12,832 nucleotides of DNA. It comes from Candidatus Uhrbacteria bacterium RIFCSPHIGHO2_02_FULL_53_13 (GTDB lineage: Bacteria > Patescibacteriota > Patescibacteriia > UBA9934 > UBA11717). Shown here one piece after another: positions 12,666 through 12,832 of the stretch; the first letter of the stretch is position 1, and the number at the start of each line of letters is the position of its first letter. The translations under genes and the position numbers were made by a program. The stretch covers positions 9,450 through 22,281 of the forward strand of contig MGDX01000012.1 of the NCBI GenBank assembly GCA_001791035.1. Reading direction: 5' to 3'. The notes beneath the pieces are model-generated. The model saw only the letters and a program-made list of their open reading frames with translations. It had not been told where the DNA came from and searched no databases.

Positions 12666-12683
12666 GTCTATCCCGGGATAGAC
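12666..12683. repeat. Perfect 18-bp palindrome after the basic-protein gene
   Basis: GTCTATCCCGGGATAGAC is fully self-complementary and starts 2 nt after the stop codon. As RNA it forms a 7-pair stem with a CCGG loop just before the terminator hairpin; as DNA it could bind a dimeric protein. Confidence 0.75.
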
Positions 12684-12684
12684 T

Positions 12685-12723
12685 CAAACACGCCCCATGC
12701 TTGTGGGCGTGTTTGGTTTTTTT
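12685..12723 (+). terminator. Strong intrinsic terminator of the basic-protein gene
   Basis: CAAACACGCCC (12685-12695) pairs perfectly with GGGCGTGTTTG (12705-12715), an 11-pair stem with a 9-nt loop, followed one base later by seven Ts (12717-12723). This is the clearest rho-independent terminator in the window. Confidence 0.93.
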
Positions 12724-12758
12724 GAGTAAGTAGTAAGTGGTGAGTAGTGAGTAATGGT
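12724..12758 (+). repeat. Heptanucleotide array E
   Basis: Five 7-nt words directly follow the terminator T-run: GAGTAAG, TAGTAAG, TGGTGAG, TAGTGAG, TAATGGT. The word TAGTRAG differs from arrays A-D but the period is the same. It lies 20 nt before a GTCATTGCGAGC repeat copy, matching the 20-nt distance at array A when read on the other strand. Confidence 0.75.
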
Positions 12759-12778
12759 CTAGCGAGGCTTTGTCAGTC

Positions 12779-12792
12779 GTCATTGCGAGCTC
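12779..12792. repeat. Partial copy of the GTCATTGCGAGC interspersed repeat
   Basis: GTCATTGCGAGCTC matches the first 14 bases of the left arm at 3401-3414; after that the sequences diverge. No GAAGCAATC half is seen, so the copy is truncated. Confidence 0.65.
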
Positions 12793-12810
12793 TTCTATAG
12801 TCATCACACT

Positions 12811-12832
12811 ATGAAACAGGAATTAGCATTTT
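12811..12832 (+). CDS. Possible start of another gene (partial)
   Basis: ATG at 12811 opens MKQELAF to the window edge. A TATAGT at 12796-12801 would start transcription about 3 nt before it, much as at 6276. Seven codons are too few to identify a family. The TATAGT and the absence of another gene downstream of the terminator are the only support. Confidence 0.3.

Noticed and set aside
12432..12725. 97-codon open frame overlapping the basic-protein gene (MQSASQQNARLQS...)
   Set aside because: It is the frame-shifted reading of the Lys/Arg repeat, lacks a ribosome site and runs through the terminator; the 12413 frame has the perfect Shine-Dalgarno.

Overview
The window looks like a piece of a small, compact bacterial genome from the Candidate Phyla Radiation (Patescibacteria), probably of the Parcubacteria type. 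The reasons are a transketolase C-terminal part, archaeal-looking PfkB kinases, several unrecognised exported proteins, a very basic histone-tail-like protein, tightly packed genes with ATGA overlaps, and intergenic repeats. This placement is inference from gene content, not a phylogeny. TGA is a normal stop codon here (two ATGA junctions), so the Gly-UGA code of Gracilibacteria and Absconditabacteria does not apply. All protein genes lie on the + strand; the only clear minus-strand gene is a tRNA-Ala.

Layout. 1-2745: end of a transketolase, overlapping a 728-aa protein whose two ends look like one class I methyltransferase fold split by a long helical insertion. 2792-3381: a type II toxin-antitoxin pair (Phd/YefM-like antitoxin, RelE/ParE-like toxin) with its own near-consensus promoter. 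3401-3518: a nested palindromic repeat. 3581-9124: a sugar-phosphate block with PfkB kinase, class II fructose-bisphosphate aldolase, a small protein with 32-residue repeats, a second PfkB kinase, a membrane-anchored beta-propeller-like protein and a D-2-hydroxyacid dehydrogenase. 9184-9825: a lipoprotein. 9875-9951: tRNA-Ala(TGC), minus strand, sharing a compact divergent promoter region with the next + strand genes. 10107-12238: an ATP-cone/PD-(D/E)XK nuclease-like protein overlapping an exported FG-GAP/L,D-transpeptidase fusion. 12413-12664: an 83-aa Lys/Arg/Ala/Pro protein with a structured leader, the window's only perfect Shine-Dalgarno, and a strong terminator. 12811 onwards may be the first codons of another gene.

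How the genes may work together. Transketolase, aldolase and the two kinases fit an abbreviated glycolysis/pentose-phosphate scheme, in which a PfkB protein could stand in for a classical phosphofructokinase; substrates cannot be read from the sequence. The transpeptidase, lipoprotein and anchored propeller act at the cell envelope.

The least expected signal is non-coding. At least five gaps hold degenerate tandem heptanucleotide arrays (3539-3580, 4609-4650, about 9111-9180, about 10025-10101, 12724-12758). The words differ between arrays but the 7-nt step is kept. Two arrays end flush with a start codon, one starts inside the previous coding sequence, and three lie beside a copy of an interspersed GATTGCTTCG...CGCAATGAC repeat in the same relative orientation. 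Together they look like a composite repeat module that supplies the gene-start leaders of this genome.
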